Shown here: in pieces, positions 62,768-64,000 of the stretch
How the letters are laid out: each line of letters starts with the position of its first letter
Numbering within the stretch: the stretch's first letter is position 1
NCBI RefSeq assembly: GCF_003150675.1
Contig: NZ_QGGB01000009.1
Coordinates: 268,311-332,310, forward strand
DNA from: Rhodohalobacter mucosus
GTDB taxonomy: Bacteria > Bacteroidota > Rhodothermia > Balneolales > Balneolaceae
DNA length: 64,000 nucleotides
Direction of reading: 5' to 3'
Notes under the pieces: model-generated
Seen by the model: only the letters and a program-made list of their open reading frames with translations
Databases searched by the model: none
Told to the model about the DNA's origin: nothing
Position numbers and translations under genes: made by a program

Positions 62768-62835
62768 CTTATCGTATTGAGTAGTGAGTATTGATTATTG
62801 AATATTGGGTATTGAGAAGGGATTGACCAATGACT
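62768..62835. repeat. Heptamer array (ATTGAGT/ATTGATT)n
   Basis: ATTGAGT, AGTGAGT, ATTGATT, ATTGAAT, ATTGGGT, ATTGAGA, then ATTGACC, AATGACT, ATTGACG: nine or more degenerate period-7 words between ncRNA copy 3 and the GIY-YIG gene. Confidence 0.8.
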
Positions 62836-62875
62836 ATTGACGAAATACTTTCCCGTCTCCCGTTTTTCTTCTCCC

Positions 62876-63736
62876 TCATGCCTTCACCAGAAGATCATCC
62901 AGTTCATCCTGCGCGATTCGGTTTCGCCCGTTACGAAGCGTATGGTGCCGGGACAGTTTCTTTCTGTAAAATCCGGTGATCTGATCCAGGTGATATTCCA
63001 GCCACAGACGCTGAAAAGGGGGTAGGTGCCGTCCTGCTTCTATCTGTACGGCAAGCCAGTCGGTCAGCTCATCGTCTTCACCTCGAATCCAGAGCTCCAG
63101 CAGATCCGGAAGCCCGGTTGTGAGGGCGGGTGAAGCCGACGTATTCCAGGGCAGCGCAAACCGCATGGGTGTCAGGTTTCGGTTCAGCTTCACGGGGAGG
63201 TGCATGGGATCGGTGATTTCATATTCAGCCATCCAGAGCAGCCGGAGCAGGCATCCCAGCGCCTGTCGCACCGGTGCATGGCCCTTGTAGCAGCCGTGCC
63301 AGTATTTCGGATCCGTCTCCTTATGAATACGCATGGCCAATCGAAATTCGAGACCCTCATTATCAGGCCTGAGGTAGACGAAATAGTACGTTTCAGTCTC
63401 TTTATTGGCATGATTGTACGGTGGACGCTCACCGCGGATCATCCTGTTTTCCAGAAGCAGAGCGTCCTTCTCAGTGGGAGTTTCGACATACACAAATGAT
63501 CGGATTTGCCCGATCAGTTCTGACACCTTTCGCGAGACCTGGCCGGGCTTTGCGCGCTTGTAGCTGAAGAGGCGCGTACGCAGGTTTTTGGCTTTGCCTA
63601 CATAAAGCAGGTTTCCGTTCCGGTCATAAAACCGGTAGACGCCCGGTACAGAGGGAACCGCATCAAACGGCCCTCTGCCCAGTCTGCGCTCAAGCAGCGG
63701 TTCTGCCGAAAAAAATGAAGGTGTTTGCGCGTCCAT
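62876..63736 (-). CDS. GIY-YIG nuclease-domain protein
   Basis: A 286-residue protein with an N-terminal GIY-YIG domain: VPGVYRFYDRNGNLLYVGKA (GVY at 32-34, YVG at 45-47), catalytic Arg in NLRTRLFSY, and Glu in LLLENRMIRGERPPYN, as in the UvrC N-terminus and the UvrC-like Cho or epsilon-associated proteins. The C-terminal ~150 residues (LRLLWMAEYEITDP, DYHLDQITGFYRKKLSRHH) are not recognised as UvrBC or RNase H domains, so it is not UvrC. DNA repair or restriction are both possible. It is monocistronic. Confidence 0.82.
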   Translation of the reverse strand: MDAQTPSFFSAEPLLERRLGRGPFDAVPSVPGVYRFYDRNGNLLYVGKAKNLRTRLFSYKRAKPGQVSRKVSELIGQIRSFVYVETPTEKDALLLENRMIRGERPPYNHANKETETYYFVYLRPDNEGLEFRLAMRIHKETDPKYWHGCYKGHAPVRQALGCLLRLLWMAEYEITDPMHLPVKLNRNLTPMRFALPWNTSASPALTTGLPDLLELWIRGEDDELTDWLAVQIEAGRHLPPFQRLWLEYHLDQITGFYRKKLSRHHTLRNGRNRIAQDELDDLLVKA

Positions 63737-63862
63737 GTCTCAGGATAAGCCAGCGGAGTGACAGCGTATTGTCATGGGGGCTTGAGAAGGCAGAAGGCAG
63801 TCTAAAATAAGCTTATAAGTTACTAATAAAATTGATATTTAAATAGTTTATAAACAGTTTTA

Positions 63863-64000
63863 ATGCACCCTGCACCCTGCACCCTGCACCCTGCACCCTG
63901 CACCCTGCACCCTGCACCCTGCACCCTGCACCCTGCACCCTGCACCCTGCACCCTGCACCCTGCACCCTGCACCCTGCACCCTGCACCATGCACCTTGAA
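63863..64000. repeat. Heptamer array (CCCTGCA)n at the window end
   Basis: About 18 near-perfect copies of a 7-base unit, running to the window edge and ending with degenerate copies (CCATGCA, CCTTGAA). It is the longest of the period-7 arrays here. No gene is visible from 63737 to 64000 apart from this and an AT-rich stretch. Confidence 0.95.

Noticed and set aside
1..64000. tRNA, rRNA, insertion sequence or integrase genes
   Set aside because: None recognised on visual reading; a dedicated tRNA scan could still find a missed one.

Overview
The window looks like a chromosomal segment of a free-living Gram-negative bacterium of the FCB group, most likely Balneolota (Balneolaceae-type; inferred from protein flavour, not from a marker search). 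Pointers are the many signal-peptide and lipoprotein genes, outer-membrane barrels, few Shine-Dalgarno sequences, several TTG starts, promoters resembling the Bacteroidota TTG / TAnnTTTG type, and an AbgT transporter. No rRNA, tRNA, CRISPR array, insertion sequence or prophage gene was recognised.

Layout. 1-6.6 kb: branched-chain amino acid genes: citramalate synthase (cut by the window edge), ilvC, ilvH and ilvB on the minus strand, with ilvD divergent. The ilvB leader holds an Ile/Leu-codon-rich reading frame followed by competing hairpins. 6.6-9.8 kb: a five-gene membrane operon ending in a CreD-like protein, with a small winged-helix regulator and a palindromic operator. 9.85-12.5 kb: two ~560-bp direct repeats bracketing a Cys-rich secreted peptide and a propeller lipoprotein; each repeat carries a ~193-nt putative ncRNA with its own terminator. 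12.5-18.2 kb: a Y-family polymerase, envelope proteins and an AbgT transporter. 18.4-27.4 kb: histidine biosynthesis (hisG-D-C-B-H-A, then hisF-E), split by a serpin lipoprotein on the opposite strand and headed by a His-rich leader peptide. 27.6-36.6 kb: a DUF4382 lipoprotein, a small thiamine-binding-like protein, an M14 peptidase, lepA-unknown-lepB, and rlmN. 36.6-38.9 kb: a non-coding array of ~498-bp repeats full of REP-like hairpins. 38.9-45 kb: an outer-membrane protein and a potassium module (RCK channel, TrkH, TrkA). 45-59.4 kb: a deaminase, a DPP-IV-type peptidase, a P1B-type metal ATPase, a porin, lgt, a protease-propeller-barrel protein and an M20 hydrolase. 59.7-64 kb: a 926-residue repeat protein, the third ncRNA copy, a GIY-YIG protein and a long CCCTGCA array.

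The most unusual signals are: (i) three nearly identical ~193-nt ncRNA candidates whose terminator stems differ in sequence but keep pairing; (ii) leader peptides for both amino acid operons, implying ribosome-mediated attenuation in this lineage; (iii) intergenic DNA dominated by tandem words of period 7 (sometimes 8), resembling cyanobacterial STRR sequences; (iv) REP-like hairpins sharing GGA-type loops. Coordinates and translations were read by eye; family assignments rest on motif recognition, with no database search.
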